A DNA stretch of 64,000 nt from the NCBI RefSeq assembly GCF_051014445.1, contig NW_027488367.1, positions 27,575,501-27,639,500 of the forward strand, in the 5' to 3' direction. A program made the position numbers and the translations under genes. The DNA comes from Colletes latitarsis. Its lineage: Eukaryota; Arthropoda; Insecta; Hymenoptera; Colletidae. Below, in pieces: positions 11,629 to 25,368 of the stretch. A model generated the notes under the pieces. It made no database searches. It had not been told where the DNA came from and worked only from the letters and a program-made list of their open reading frames with translations. Every line of letters starts with the position of its first letter. Position 1 is the stretch's first letter.

Positions 11629-12772
11629 AATATTTTGGAGGATAACGCAAGTTAAGTCTGAGATAGGTCTGGGATTTGACCTCATCAGACTCATACTTTC
11701 GCGATTTGCACATACTTGTTGAACAGATCCTGGGTTTTTTCTGCTTTGGATCACGTAGTAGTGTGGTACCACACTGAAACAGTCCATTAAACTTGGTTGC
11801 GATCAATATTCTAGAGGATAGCGCATGTTAGGTCTGGGTTAGGTCTAGGATTTGCCCTCATCAGGCTCATTCTTTCGCATATTTCTCAAACTTGGTGGCT
11901 AGATCCTGGGCTTTTTCTGGATTGCATCACGTAGTAATGTGGTACCACACTGAAACATTCAATTAAACCTGGTCTTGATAAATATTTAAGAGGATAACGC
12001 ATGTTAGGTCTGGGTTAGGTCTAGGATTTGCCCTCATCAGACTCATACTTTCGCATTCTTCACATACTTGTTGAACGGATCCTGGGTTTTTTCTGGTTTG
12101 GATCACGTAGTAATGTGGTACCACACTGAAACATTCAATGAAACCTGGTCTGGGTAAATATATTAGTGGTTAACGCATCTTAGGTCTGGGTTAGGTCTAA
12201 GATTTGCCCTCATCAGGCTCACAGTTTAGCGTTCTTCACATACTTGTTGAACAGATCCTGGGTTTTTTCTGGTTTGGATCACATAGTAATGTGGTACCAC
12301 ACTGAAACAGTCGATTAAACCAGGTTTCGATCTATATTTTTGAGGATAACGCATGTTAGGTCTAGGTTAGGCCTGGGATTTTCACTCATCAGACTCATAC
12401 TTTCGCATTCTTCACATACTTGTTGAACGGATCCTGGGTTTTTTCTGGTTTGGATTACGTAGTAATGTGGGACCACACTGAAACAGTCAATTAAACCTGG
12501 TTTCGATCAATATTTTAGAGAATAATTCATGTTAGGTCTAGGTTAGGTCTGGGATTTGCCCTCATCAGGCTCATTCTTTCGCATATTTCTCAAACTTGAT
12601 GGCTAGATCATGGGCTTTTTCTGGATTGCATCACATAGTAATGAAGTACAACACGGAAACAGTCAATTAAACCTGGTTTCCATCAATATCTTAGAGGACA
12701 ACGCAAGTTAGGTCTGGGATAGGTCTTGGATTTGCCCTCATCAGGCTCATACTTTCGCGTTTTTCACATACT
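11629..12772 (+). repeat. Mixed monomers, including one divergent monomer
   Basis: About 6.5 monomers. The stretch to about 12.12 kb is reused in HOR-B (offset 4,578 bp). The monomer at about 12.14-12.31 kb is unusually divergent: 'tctgggtaaatatattag', 'tggttaacgcatctt' and 'cacagtttagcg' depart from the consensus, so it may be an old, unhomogenised copy. No gene is seen. Confidence 0.7.
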
Positions 12773-14423
12773 TGTTGAACAGATCCTGGGTTTTTTCTGG
12801 TTTGGATCACGTAGTAGTGTGGTACCACACTGAAACAGTCCATTATACCTGGTTTGGATCAATATATTAGAGGATAACGGATGTTAGGTCTAGGTTAGGT
12901 CTGGGATTTTCACTCATCAGACTCATACTTTCGCAGTCTTCACATACCTGTTGAACGGATCCTGGGTTTTTTCTGGTTTGGATCACGTAGTAATGTGGTA
13001 CCACACTGAAACAGTCAATTAAACCTGGTTTCGATCAATATTTTAGAGAATAATTCATGTTAGGTCTAGGTTAGGTCTGGGATTTGCTCTCATCATGCTC
13101 ATTATTTCGCATATTTCTCATACTTGATGGCTAGATCCTGGGTTTTTTCTGGGTTGGATCGCGTAGTAATGTGGTACCACACTGAAACAGTCGATTAAAC
13201 CTGGTTTCGATCAATATTTTAGAGGATAACGCAACTTAAGTCTGGGAATGGTCTGGGATTTGACCTCATCAGACTCATACTGTCGCACACTTCACATACT
13301 CGTTGAACAGATCCTGGGTTATTTTCTGGTTTGGATCACATAGTAATGTGGTACCTCACTGAAACAGTCGATTAAACCAGGTTTCGATCAATATTTTTGA
13401 GGATAACGCATGTTAGGTCTAGGTTAGGCCTGGGATTTGACCTCATCAGACTCATACTTTCGCGTTCTTCACATACTTGTTGAACGGATTCTGGGTTTTT
13501 TCTGGTTTGGATCACGTAGTAATGTGGGACCACACTGAAACAGTCAATTAAACCTGGTTTCGATCAATATTTTAGAGAATAATTCATGTTAGGTCTAGGT
13601 TAGGTCTGGGATTTGCTCTCATCAGGCTCATTCTTTCGCATATTTCTCATACTTGATGGCTAGATCCTGGGCTTTTTCTGGATTGCATCACGTAGTAATG
13701 AAGTACAACACTGAAACAGTCAACTAAACCTGGTTTCGATCAATATTTTAGAGAATAATTCATGTTAGGTTTGGGTTAGGTCTAGGATTTGCCCTCATCA
13801 GGCTCATACTTTCGCATATTTCTCATACTTCATGGCTAGATCCTGGGCTGTTTCTGGATTGTATCACGTAGTATTGTGGTACCACGCTGAAACAGTCGAT
13901 TAAACCTGGTTTCGATCAATATTTTAGAGGATAACGCAAGTTATGTCTGGGATAGGTCTGGGATTTGACCTCATCAGACTCATACCTTCGCATTCTTCAC
14001 ATACTTGTTGAACGGATCCTGGGTTTTTTCTGGTGTGGATCACGTAGTAATGTGGGACCACACTGAAACAGTCGACTAAACCTGGTTTCGATCAATATTT
14101 TAGAGGATAACGCATGTTATGTCCAGGTTAGGCCTGCGATTTTCCCTCATCAGACTCATACTTTCGCATTCTTCACATACTTGTTGAACGGAACCTGGGT
14201 TTTTTCCGGTTTGGATCACGTAGTAATGTGGGACCACACTGAAACAGTCAATTAAACCTGGTTTCGATCAATATTTTAGAGAATAATTCATGTTTGGTCT
14301 AGGTTAGGTCTGGGATTTGCTCCCATCAGGCTCATTCTTTCGCATATTTCTCATACATGTAGAACAGATCCTGGGTTTTTTTCTGTTTTGGATCACGTAG
14401 TAATGTGGGACCACACTGAAACA
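12773..14423 (+). repeat. Displaced copy of a HOR-A segment (about 1.65 kb)
   Basis: This segment matches 7314-8964 in HOR-A copy 2 (and the corresponding part of copy 1) at a constant offset of 5,459 bp. The rare landmark cattatacc at 12841 corresponds to 7382 and 3162. The match breaks at about 14423, where 'acagtcgact' replaces 'acaatcaatt'. The right part also belongs to HOR-B copy 1. Confidence 0.82.
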
Positions 14424-17400
14424 GTCGACTAAACCTGGTTTCGATCAATATTTTAGAGGATAACGCATGTTATGTCCAGGTTAGGCCTGCGATTTTCCCT
14501 CATCAGACTCATACTTTCGCATTCTTCACATACTTGTTGAACGGAACCTGGGTTTTTTCTGGTTTGGATCACATAGTAATGTGGTACCTCACTGAAACAG
14601 TCGATTAAACCAGGTTTCGATCAATATGTTAGAGGATAACGCATGTTAGGTCTGGGTTAAGTCTAGGATTTGCCCTCATCAGGCTCATACTTTCGCATAT
14701 TTCTCATACTTCGTGGCTAGATCCTGGGCTGTTTCTGGATTGTATCACGTAGTAATGTGGTACCACGCTGAAACAGTCAATTAAACCTGGTTTCGATCAA
14801 TATTTTAGAGGATAACGCAAGTTAGGTCTGGGTTAAGTCTAGGATTTGCACTCATCAGGCTCATACTTTCGCATATTGCTCATACTTCATGGCTAGATCC
14901 TGGGCTGTTTCTGGATTGTTTCACGTAGTAATGTGGTACCACGCTGAAACAGTCAATTAAACCTGGTTTCGATCAATATTTTAGAGGATAACGCAAGTTG
15001 GGTCTGGGATAGGTCTAGGATTTGCCCTCATCAGGCTCATACTTTCGCATATTTCTCATACTTCGTGGCTAGATCCTGGGCTGTTTCTGGATTGTATCAC
15101 GTAGTAATGTGGTACCACGCTGAAACAGTCAATTAAACCTGGTTTCGATCAATATTTTAGAGGATAACGCAAGTTGGGTCTGGGATAGGTCTAGGACTTG
15201 CCCCCATCAGGCTCATACTTTCGCATATTTCTCATACTTCGTGGCTAGATCCTGGGCTGTTTCCGGATTGTATCACGTAGTAATGTGGGACCACACTGAA
15301 ACAATCAATTAAACCTGGTCTTGATAAATATTTTAGAGGATAACGCGTGTTAGGTCTGGGTTAGGTCTAGGATTTGCCCTCATCAGGCTCATACTTTCGC
15401 ATTTTTCACATACTTGTTGAACAGATCCTGGGTTTTTTCTGGTTTGGGTCACGTAGTAATGTGGTACGACACTGAAACATTCAATTAAACCTGGTCTTGA
15501 TAAATATTTTAGAGGATAACGCATGCTAGGTCTAGGTTAGGCCTGGGATTTTCACTCATCAGACTCATGCTTTCGCATATTTCTCATACTTCATGGCTAG
15601 ATCCTGGGCTATTTCTGGATGGTATCACGTAGTAATGTGATACCACGCTGAAACAGTCGATTAAACCTGGTTTCGATCAATATTTTAGAGGATAACGCAA
15701 GTTAAGTCTGGGATAGGTTTGGGATTTGACCTCATCAGACTCATACTTTCGCGTTTTTCACATACTTGTTGAACAGATCCTGGGTTTTTTCTGGTTTGGA
15801 TCACGTAGTAGTGTGATACCACACTGAAACAGTCCATTAAACTTGGTTGCGATCAATATTCTAGAGGATAGCGCATGTTAGGCCTGGGTTAGGTCTAGGA
15901 TTTGCCCTCATCAGGCTCATTCTTTCGCATATTTCTCAAACTTGGTGGCTAGATCCTGGGCTTTTTCTGGATTGCATCACGTAGTAATGTGGTACCACAC
16001 TGAAACATTCAATTAAACCTGGTCTTGATAAATATTTTAGAGGATAACGCATGTTAGGTCTGGGTTAGGTCTAGGATATTCCCTCATCAGGCTCATCCTT
16101 TCGCATATTTCTCATACTTCATGGCTAGATCCTGGGCTGTTTCTGGATTGTATCACGTAGTAATGTGATACCACGCTGAAACAGTCGATTAAACCTGGTT
16201 TCGATCAATATTTTGGAGGATAACGCAAGTTAAGTCTGAGATAGGTCTGGGATTTGACCTCATCAGACTCATACTTTCGCGATTTGCACATACTTGTTGA
16301 ACAGATCCTGGGTTTTTTCTGCTTTGGATGACGTAGTAGTGTGGTACCACACTGAAACAGTCCATTAAACTTGGTTGCGATCAATATTCTAGAGGATAGC
16401 GCATGTTAGGTCTGGGTTAGGTCTAGGATTTGCCCTCATCAGGCTCATTCTTTCGCATATTTCTCAAACTTGGTGGCTAGATCCTGGGCTTTTTCTGGAT
16501 TGCATCACGTAGTAATGTGGTACCACACTGAAACATTCAATTAAACCTGGTCTTGATAAATATTTAAGAGGATAACGCATGTTAGGTCTGGGTTAGGTCT
16601 AGGATTTGCCCTCATCAGACTCATACTTTCGCATTCTTCACATACTTGTTGAACGGATCCTGGGTTTTTTCTGGTTTGGATCACGTAGTAATGTGGGACC
16701 ACACTGAAACAGTCAATTAAACCTGGTTTCGATCAATATTTTAGAGAATAATTCATGTTAGGTCTAGGATAGGTCTGGGATTTGCTCTTATCAGGCTCAT
16801 TCTTTCGCATATTTCTCACACTTGATGGCTAGATCCTGGGCTTTTTCTGGATTGCATAACGTAGTAATGAAGTACAACACTGAAATAGTCAATTAAACCT
16901 GGTTTCCATCAATATTTTAGAGGACAACGCATGTTAGGTCTAGGTTAGGCCTGGGATTTGCCCTCATCAGGGTCATAATTTCGCAGTTTTAACATACATG
17001 TTGACCTGATCGAGGGTTTTTTCTGCTTTGGATCATGTAGTAATGTGGGACCACACTGAAACAGTCAATTAAACCTGGTTTCGATCAATATTTTAGAGAA
17101 TAATTCATGTTAGGTCCAGGTTAGGTCTCGGATTTGCTCTTATCAGACTCATTCTTTCGCATATTTCTCATACTTCATGGCTAGATCCTGGGCTTTTTCT
17201 GGATCGCATCACGTAGTAATGAAGTACAACACTGAAACAGTCAATTAAACCAGGTTTCCATCAATATTTTAGAGGATAACGCATGTTAGGTCTAGGTTAG
17301 GTCTGGGATTTTCACTCATCAGACTCATACTTTTGCATTTTTCACATACTTGTTGAACGGATCCTGGGTCTTTTCTGGTTTGGATCACGTAGTAATGCGG

Positions 17401-17959
17401 TACCACACTGAAACATTCAATTAAACCTGGTCTTGATAAATATTTTAGAGGATAACGCATGTTTGGTTTGGGTTAGATCTAGGATTTGCCCTCATCAGGC
17501 TCATACTTTCGCATATTTCTCATACTTCATGGCTAGATCCTGGGCTGTTTCTGGATTGTATCAGGTAGTAATGTGGTACCACGCTGAAACAGTCAATTAA
17601 ACCTGGTTTCGATCAATATTTTAGAGAATAACGCAAGTTAGGTCTGGGATAGGTCTGGGATTCGCCCTAATCAGGCTCATACTTTCGCGTTTTTCACATA
17701 CTTGTTGAACTGATCCTGGGTTTTTTCTGGTTTGGATCACGTAGTAATGTGGTACCACACTGAAACAGTCGATTAAACCTGGTTTCGATCAATATTTTAG
17801 AGGATAACGCAAGTTAGGTCTGGGATAGGTCTGGGATTTGACCTCGTCAGACTCATACTTTCGCACCCTTCACATACTCGTTGAACAGATCCTGGGTTAT
17901 TTTCTGGTTTGGATCACATAGTAATATGGTACCACACTGAAACAGTCGATTAAACCAGG
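13558..17959 (+). repeat. HOR-B copy 1, 25 monomers (4,402 bp), mosaic origin
   Basis: The segment recurs 4,402 bp downstream. Internally it is a patchwork. 13558-14423 comes from HOR-A (offset 5,459). About one extra monomer at 14424-14610 repeats the one 352 bp upstream. About 14610-15524 matches 8975-9889 (offset 5,635). About 15525-16696 matches 10947-12118 (offset 4,578). About 16697-17957 has no close match elsewhere outside HOR-B and includes a divergent monomer near 16.97 kb (tcataatttcgcag, gacctgatcgagg). Confidence 0.85.
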
Positions 17960-20900
17960 TTTCGATCAATATTTTAGAGAATAATTCATGTTAGGTCTAG
18001 GTTAGGTCTGGGATTTGCTCTCATCAGGCTCATTCTTTCGCATATTTCTCATACTTGATGGCTAGATCCTGGGCTTTTTCTGGATTGCATCACGTAGTAA
18101 TGAAGTACAACACTGAAACAGTCAACTAAACCTGGTTTCGATCAATATTTTAGAGAATAATTCATGTTAGGTTTGGGTTAGGTCTAGGATTTGCCCTCAT
18201 CAGGCTCATACTTTCGCATATTTCTCATACTTCATGGCTAGATCCTGGGCTGTTTCTGGATTGTATCACGTAGTATTGTGGTACCACGCTGAAACAGTCG
18301 ATTAAACCTGGTTTCGATCAATATTTTAGAGGATAACGCAAGTTATGTCTGGGATAGGTCTGGGATTTGACCTCATCAGACTCATACCTTCGCATTCTTC
18401 ACATACTTGTTGAACGGATCCTGGGTTTTTTCTGGTGTGGATCACGTAGTAATGTGGGACCACACTGAAACAGTCGACTAAACCTGGTTTCGATCAATAT
18501 TTTAGAGGATAACGCATGTTATGTCCAGGTTAGGCCTGCGATTTTCCCTCATCAGACTCATACTTTCGCATTCTTCACATACTTGTTGAACGGAACCTGG
18601 GTTTTTTCCGGTTTGGATCACGTAGTAATGTGGGACCACACTGAAACAGTCAATTAAACCTGGTTTCGATCAATATTTTAGAGAATAATTCATGTTTGGT
18701 CTAGGTTAGGTCTGGGATTTGCTCCCATCAGGCTCATTCTTTCGCATATTTCTCATACATGTAGAACAGATCCTGGGTTTTTTTCTGTTTTGGATCACGT
18801 AGTAATGTGGGACCACACTGAAACAGTCGACTAAACCTGGTTTCGATCAATATTTTAGAGGATAACGCATGTTATGTCCAGGTTAGGCCTGCGATTTTCC
18901 CTCATCAGACTCATACTTTCGCATTCTTCACATACTTGTTGAACGGAACCTGGGTTTTTTCTGGTTTGGATCACATAGTAATGTGGTACCTCACTGAAAC
19001 AGTCGATTAAACCAGGTTTCGATCAATATGTTAGAGGATAACGCATGTTAGGTCTGGGTTAAGTCTAGGATTTGCCCTCATCAGGCTCATACTTTCGCAT
19101 ATTTCTCATACTTCGTGGCTAGATCCTGGGCTGTTTCTGGATTGTATCACGTAGTAATGTGGTACCACGCTGAAACAGTCAATTAAACCTGGTTTCGATC
19201 AATATTTTAGAGGATAACGCAAGTTAGGTCTGGGTTAAGTCTAGGATTTGCACTCATCAGGCTCATACTTTCGCATATTGCTCATACTTCATGGCTAGAT
19301 CCTGGGCTGTTTCTGGATTGTTTCACGTAGTAATGTGGTACCACGCTGAAACAGTCAATTAAACCTGGTTTCGATCAATATTTTAGAGGATAACGCAAGT
19401 TGGGTCTGGGATAGGTCTAGGATTTGCCCTCATCAGGCTCATACTTTCGCATATTTCTCATACTTCGTGGCTAGATCCTGGGCTGTTTCTGGATTGTATC
19501 ACGTAGTAATGTGGTACCACGCTGAAACAGTCAATTAAACCTGGTTTCGATCAATATTTTAGAGGATAACGCAAGTTGGGTCTGGGATAGGTCTAGGACT
19601 TGCCCCCATCAGGCTCATACTTTCGCATATTTCTCATACTTCGTGGCTAGATCCTGGGCTGTTTCCGGATTGTATCACGTAGTAATGTGGGACCACACTG
19701 AAACAATCAATTAAACCTGGTCTTGATAAATATTTTAGAGGATAACGCGTGTTAGGTCTGGGTTAGGTCTAGGATTTGCCCTCATCAGGCTCATACTTTC
19801 GCATTTTTCACATACTTGTTGAACAGATCCTGGGTTTTTTCTGGTTTGGGTCACGTAGTAATGTGGTACGACACTGAAACATTCAATTAAACCTGGTCTT
19901 GATAAATATTTTAGAGGATAACGCATGCTAGGTCTAGGTTAGGCCTGGGATTTTCACTCATCAGACTCATGCTTTCGCATATTTCTCATACTTCATGGCT
20001 AGATCCTGGGCTATTTCTGGATGGTATCACGTAGTAATGTGATACCACGCTGAAACAGTCGATTAAACCTGGTTTCGATCAATATTTTAGAGGATAACGC
20101 AAGTTAAGTCTGGGATAGGTTTGGGATTTGACCTCATCAGACTCATACTTTCGCGTTTTTCACATACTTGTTGAACAGATCCTGGGTTTTTTCTGGTTTG
20201 GATCACGTAGTAGTGTGATACCACACTGAAACAGTCCATTAAACTTGGTTGCGATCAATATTCTAGAGGATAGCGCATGTTAGGCCTGGGTTAGGTCTAG
20301 GATTTGCCCTCATCAGGCTCATTCTTTCGCATATTTCTCAAACTTGGTGGCTAGATCCTGGGCTTTTTCTGGATTGCATCACGTAGTAATGTGGTACCAC
20401 ACTGAAACATTCAATTAAACCTGGTCTTGATAAATATTTTAGAGGATAACGCATGTTAGGTCTGGGTTAGGTCTAGGATATTCCCTCATCAGGCTCATCC
20501 TTTCGCATATTTCTCATACTTCATGGCTAGATCCTGGGCTGTTTCTGGATTGTATCACGTAGTAATGTGATACCACGCTGAAACAGTCGATTAAACCTGG
20601 TTTCGATCAATATTTTGGAGGATAACGCAAGTTAAGTCTGAGATAGGTCTGGGATTTGACCTCATCAGACTCATACTTTCGCGATTTGCACATACTTGTT
20701 GAACAGATCCTGGGTTTTTTCTGCTTTGGATGACGTAGTAGTGTGGTACCACACTGAAACAGTCCATTAAACTTGGTTGCGATCAATATTCTAGAGGATA
20801 GCGCATGTTAGGTCTGGGTTAGGTCTAGGATTTGCCCTCATCAGGCTCATTCTTTCGCATATTTCTCAAACTTGGTGGCTAGATCCTGGGCTTTTTCTGG

Positions 20901-22361
20901 ATTGCATCACGTAGTAATGTGGTACCACACTGAAACATTCAATTAAACCTGGTCTTGATAAATATTTAAGAGGATAACGCATGTTAGGTCTGGGTTAGGT
21001 CTAGGATTTGCCCTCATCAGACTCATACTTTCGCATTCTTCACATACTTGTTGAACGGATCCTGGGTTTTTTCTGGTTTGGATCACGTAGTAATGTGGGA
21101 CCACACTGAAACAGTCAATTAAACCTGGTTTCGATCAATATTTTAGAGAATAATTCATGTTAGGTCTAGGATAGGTCTGGGATTTGCTCTTATCAGGCTC
21201 ATTCTTTCGCATATTTCTCACACTTGATGGCTAGATCCTGGGCTTTTTCTGGATTGCATAACGTAGTAATGAAGTACAACACTGAAATAGTCAATTAAAC
21301 CTGGTTTCCATCAATATTTTAGAGGACAACGCATGTTAGGTCTAGGTTAGGCCTGGGATTTGCCCTCATCAGGGTCATAATTTCGCAGTTTTAACATACA
21401 TGTTGACCTGATCGAGGGTTTTTTCTGCTTTGGATCATGTAGTAATGTGGGACCACACTGAAACAGTCAATTAAACCTGGTTTCGATCAATATTTTAGAG
21501 AATAATTCATGTTAGGTCCAGGTTAGGTCTCGGATTTGCTCTTATCAGACTCATTCTTTCGCATATTTCTCATACTTCATGGCTAGATCCTGGGCTTTTT
21601 CTGGATCGCATCACGTAGTAATGAAGTACAACACTGAAACAGTCAATTAAACCAGGTTTCCATCAATATTTTAGAGGATAACGCATGTTAGGTCTAGGTT
21701 AGGTCTGGGATTTTCACTCATCAGACTCATACTTTTGCATTTTTCACATACTTGTTGAACGGATCCTGGGTCTTTTCTGGTTTGGATCACGTAGTAATGC
21801 GGTACCACACTGAAACATTCAATTAAACCTGGTCTTGATAAATATTTTAGAGGATAACGCATGTTTGGTTTGGGTTAGATCTAGGATTTGCCCTCATCAG
21901 GCTCATACTTTCGCATATTTCTCATACTTCATGGCTAGATCCTGGGCTGTTTCTGGATTGTATCAGGTAGTAATGTGGTACCACGCTGAAACAGTCAATT
22001 AAACCTGGTTTCGATCAATATTTTAGAGAATAACGCAAGTTAGGTCTGGGATAGGTCTGGGATTCGCCCTAATCAGGCTCATACTTTCGCGTTTTTCACA
22101 TACTTGTTGAACTGATCCTGGGTTTTTTCTGGTTTGGATCACGTAGTAATGTGGTACCACACTGAAACAGTCGATTAAACCTGGTTTCGATCAATATTTT
22201 AGAGGATAACGCAAGTTAGGTCTGGGATAGGTCTGGGATTTGACCTCGTCAGACTCATACTTTCGCACCCTTCACATACTCGTTGAACAGATCCTGGGTT
22301 ATTTTCTGGTTTGGATCACATAGTAATATGGTACCACACTGAAACAGTCGATTAAACCAGG
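17960..22361 (+). repeat. HOR-B copy 2, 25 monomers (4,402 bp)
   Basis: This is a tandem copy of 13558-17959. Private variants such as 'ggacttgcccccatc' (15182 and 19584), 'tttggatgacgtag' and 'gcataacgtag' occur in both. I saw no substitution in the parts I compared. It ends at about 22,370, where 'atttttgaggataacgc' replaces 'attttagagaataattc'. Confidence 0.86.
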
Positions 22362-25300
22362 TTTCGATCAATATTTTTGAGGATAACGCATGTTAGGTCT
22401 AGGTTAGGCCTGGGATTTTCACTCATCAGACTCATACTTTCGCATTCTTCACATACTTGTTGAACGGACCCTGGGTTTTTTCTGGTTTGGATCACGTAGT
22501 AATGTGGGACCACACTGAAACAGTCAATTAAACCTGGTTTCGATCAATATTTTAGAGAATGATTCATGTTAGGTCTAGGTTAGGCCTGGGATTTTCACTC
22601 ATCAGCCTCATACTTTCGCAATCCTTCACATACTTGTTGAACGGATCTTGGGTTTTTTCCGGTTTGGATCACGTAGTAATGTGGGACCACACTGAAACAG
22701 TCAATTAAACCTGGTTTCGATCAATATTTTAGAGAATAATTCATGTTAGGTCTAGGTTAGGTCTGGGATTTGCTCTCATCAGGCTCATTCTTTCGCATAT
22801 TTCTCATACATGTAGAACAGATCCTGGGTTTTTTCTGTTTTGGATCACGTAGTAATGTGGGACCACACTGAAACAATCAATTAAACCTGGTCTTGATAAA
22901 TATCTTAGAGGATAACGCACGTTAGGTCTGGGTTAGGTCTAGGATTTGCCCTCATCAGGCTCATACTTTCGCATATTTCTCATACTTGATGGCTAGATCC
23001 TGGGCTTTTTATGGATTGCATCACGTAGTAATGAAGTACAACACTGAAACAGTCAATTAAACCTGGTTTCGATCAATATTTTAGAGAATAATTCATGTTA
23101 GGTCTAGGTTAGGTCTGGGATTTGCTCTCATCAGCCTCATACTTTCGCATATTGCTCATACTTCATGGCTAGATCCTGGGCTGTTTCTGGATTGTATCAC
23201 GTAGTAATGTGGTACCACGCTGAAACAGTCAATTAAACCTGGTTTCGATCAATATTTTAGAGGATAACGCAAGTTACGTCTGGGATAGGTCTGGGATTTG
23301 CCATCATCAGGCTCATACTTTCGCGTTTTTCACATACTTGTTGAACAGATCCTGGGTTTTTTCTGGTTTGGGTCACGTAGTAATGTGGTACCACACTGAA
23401 ACATTCAATTAAACCTGGTCTTGATAAATATTTTAGAGGATAACGCATGTTAGGTCTAGGTTAGGTCTGGGATTTGCTCTCATCAGGCTCATTCTTTCGC
23501 ATATTTCTCATACTTGGTGGCTAGATCCTGGGCTTTTTCTGGATCGCATCACGTAGTATTGAAGTACAACACTGAAACAGTCAATTAAACCTGGTTTCCA
23601 TCAATATCTTAGAGGACAACGCAAGTTAGGCCTGGGATAGGTCTGGGATTTGCCCTCATCAGGCTCATACTTTCGCAATCCTTCACATACTTGTTGAACG
23701 GATCCTGGGTTTTTTCCGGTTTGGATCACGTAGTAATGTGGGACCACACTGAAACAATCAACAAAACCTGGTTTCGATCAATATTTTAGAGAATAAGTCA
23801 TGTTAGGTCTAGGTTAGGTCTGGGATTTGCTCTCATCAGGCTCATTCTTTCGCATATTTCTCATACATGTAGAACGGATCCTGGGTTTTTTCTGTTTTGG
23901 ATCACGTAGTAATGTGGGACCACACTGAAACAATCAATTAAACCTGGTCTTGATAAATATTTTAGAGGATAACGCATGTTAGGTCTGGGTTAGGTCTAGG
24001 ATTTGCCCTCATCAGGCTCATACTTTCGCATATTGCTCATACTTCATGGCTAGACCCTGGGCTGTTTCTGGATTGTATCACGTAGTAATGTGGTACCATG
24101 CTGAAACAGTCAATTAAACCTGGTTTCGATCAATATTTTAGAGGATAACGCAAGTTAGGTCTGGGATAGGTCTAGGATTTGCCCTCATCAGGCTCATACT
24201 TTCGCATATTTCTCATACCTCATGGCTAGATCCTGGGCTGTTTCTGGATTGTGTCACGTAGTAATGTGGCACCACACTGAAATAATCAATTAAACCTGGT
24301 CTTGATAAATATGTTAGAGGATAACGCATGTTAGGTCTGGGTTAGGTCTAGGATTTGCCCTCATCAGCCTCATACTTTCGCATATTGCTCATACTTCATG
24401 GCTAGATCCTGGGCTGTTTCTGGATTGTATCACGTAGTAATATGGTACCACGCTGAAACAGTCAATTAAACCTTGTTTCGATCAATATTTTAGAGGATAA
24501 CGCAAGTTACGTCTGGGATAGGTCTGGGATTTGCCCTCATCAGGCTCATACTTTCGCGTTTTTCACATACTTGTTGAACAGATCCTGGGTTTTTTCTGGT
24601 TTGGGTCACGTAGTAATGTGGTACCACACTGAAACATTCAATTAAACCTAGTCTTGATAAATATTTTAGAGGATAACGCATGTTAGGTCTGGGTTAGGTC
24701 TAGGATTTGCCCTCATCAGGCTCATACTTTCGCATATTTCTCATACTTGATGGCTAGATCCTGGGCTTTTTATGGATTGCATCACGTAGTAATGAAGTAC
24801 AACACTGAAACAGTCAATTAAACCTGGTTTCGATCAATATTTTAGAGAATAATTCATGTTAGGTCTAGGTTAGGTCTGGGATTTGCTCTCATCAGGCTCA
24901 TTCTTTCGCATATTTCTCATACTTGGTGGCTAGATCCTGGGCTTTTTCTGGATCGCATCACGTAGTATTGAAGTACAACACTGAAACAGGCAATTAAACC
25001 TGGTTTCCATCAATATCTTAGAGGACAACGCAGGTTAGGTCTGGGATAGGTCTGGGATTTGCCCTCATCAGGCTCATACTTTCGCGTTTTTCACATACTT
25101 GTTGAACAGATCCTGGGTTTTTTCTGGTGTGGATCACGTAGTAGTGTGGTACCACACTGAAACAGACCATTAAACCTGGTTTGGATCAATATTTTAGAGG
25201 ATAACGCATGTTAGGTCTAGGTTAGGTCTGGGATTTTCACTCATCAGACTCATATTTTCGCATTCTTCACATACTTGTTGAACGGATCCTGGGTTTTTTC

Positions 25301-25368
25301 TGGTTTGGATCACGTAGTAATGTGGTACCACACTGAAACAGTCGACTAAACCTGGTTTCGATCAATAT
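22362..25368 (+). repeat. Mixed monomer zone; part recurs 10,575 bp downstream
   Basis: About 17 monomers with no simple internal period. From about 23.68 to 25.49 kb the order of variants matches 34.26-36.06 kb at a constant offset of 10,575 bp. Matching markers include ccgg at 23716 and 34291, 'cttgataaatatgttag', 'gttacgtctggg', 'ctttttatggattg' and 'cgtagtattg' at 24961 and 35536. Another part, about 23.94-24.69 kb, recurs at an offset of 2,821 bp. No gene is seen. Confidence 0.75.
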
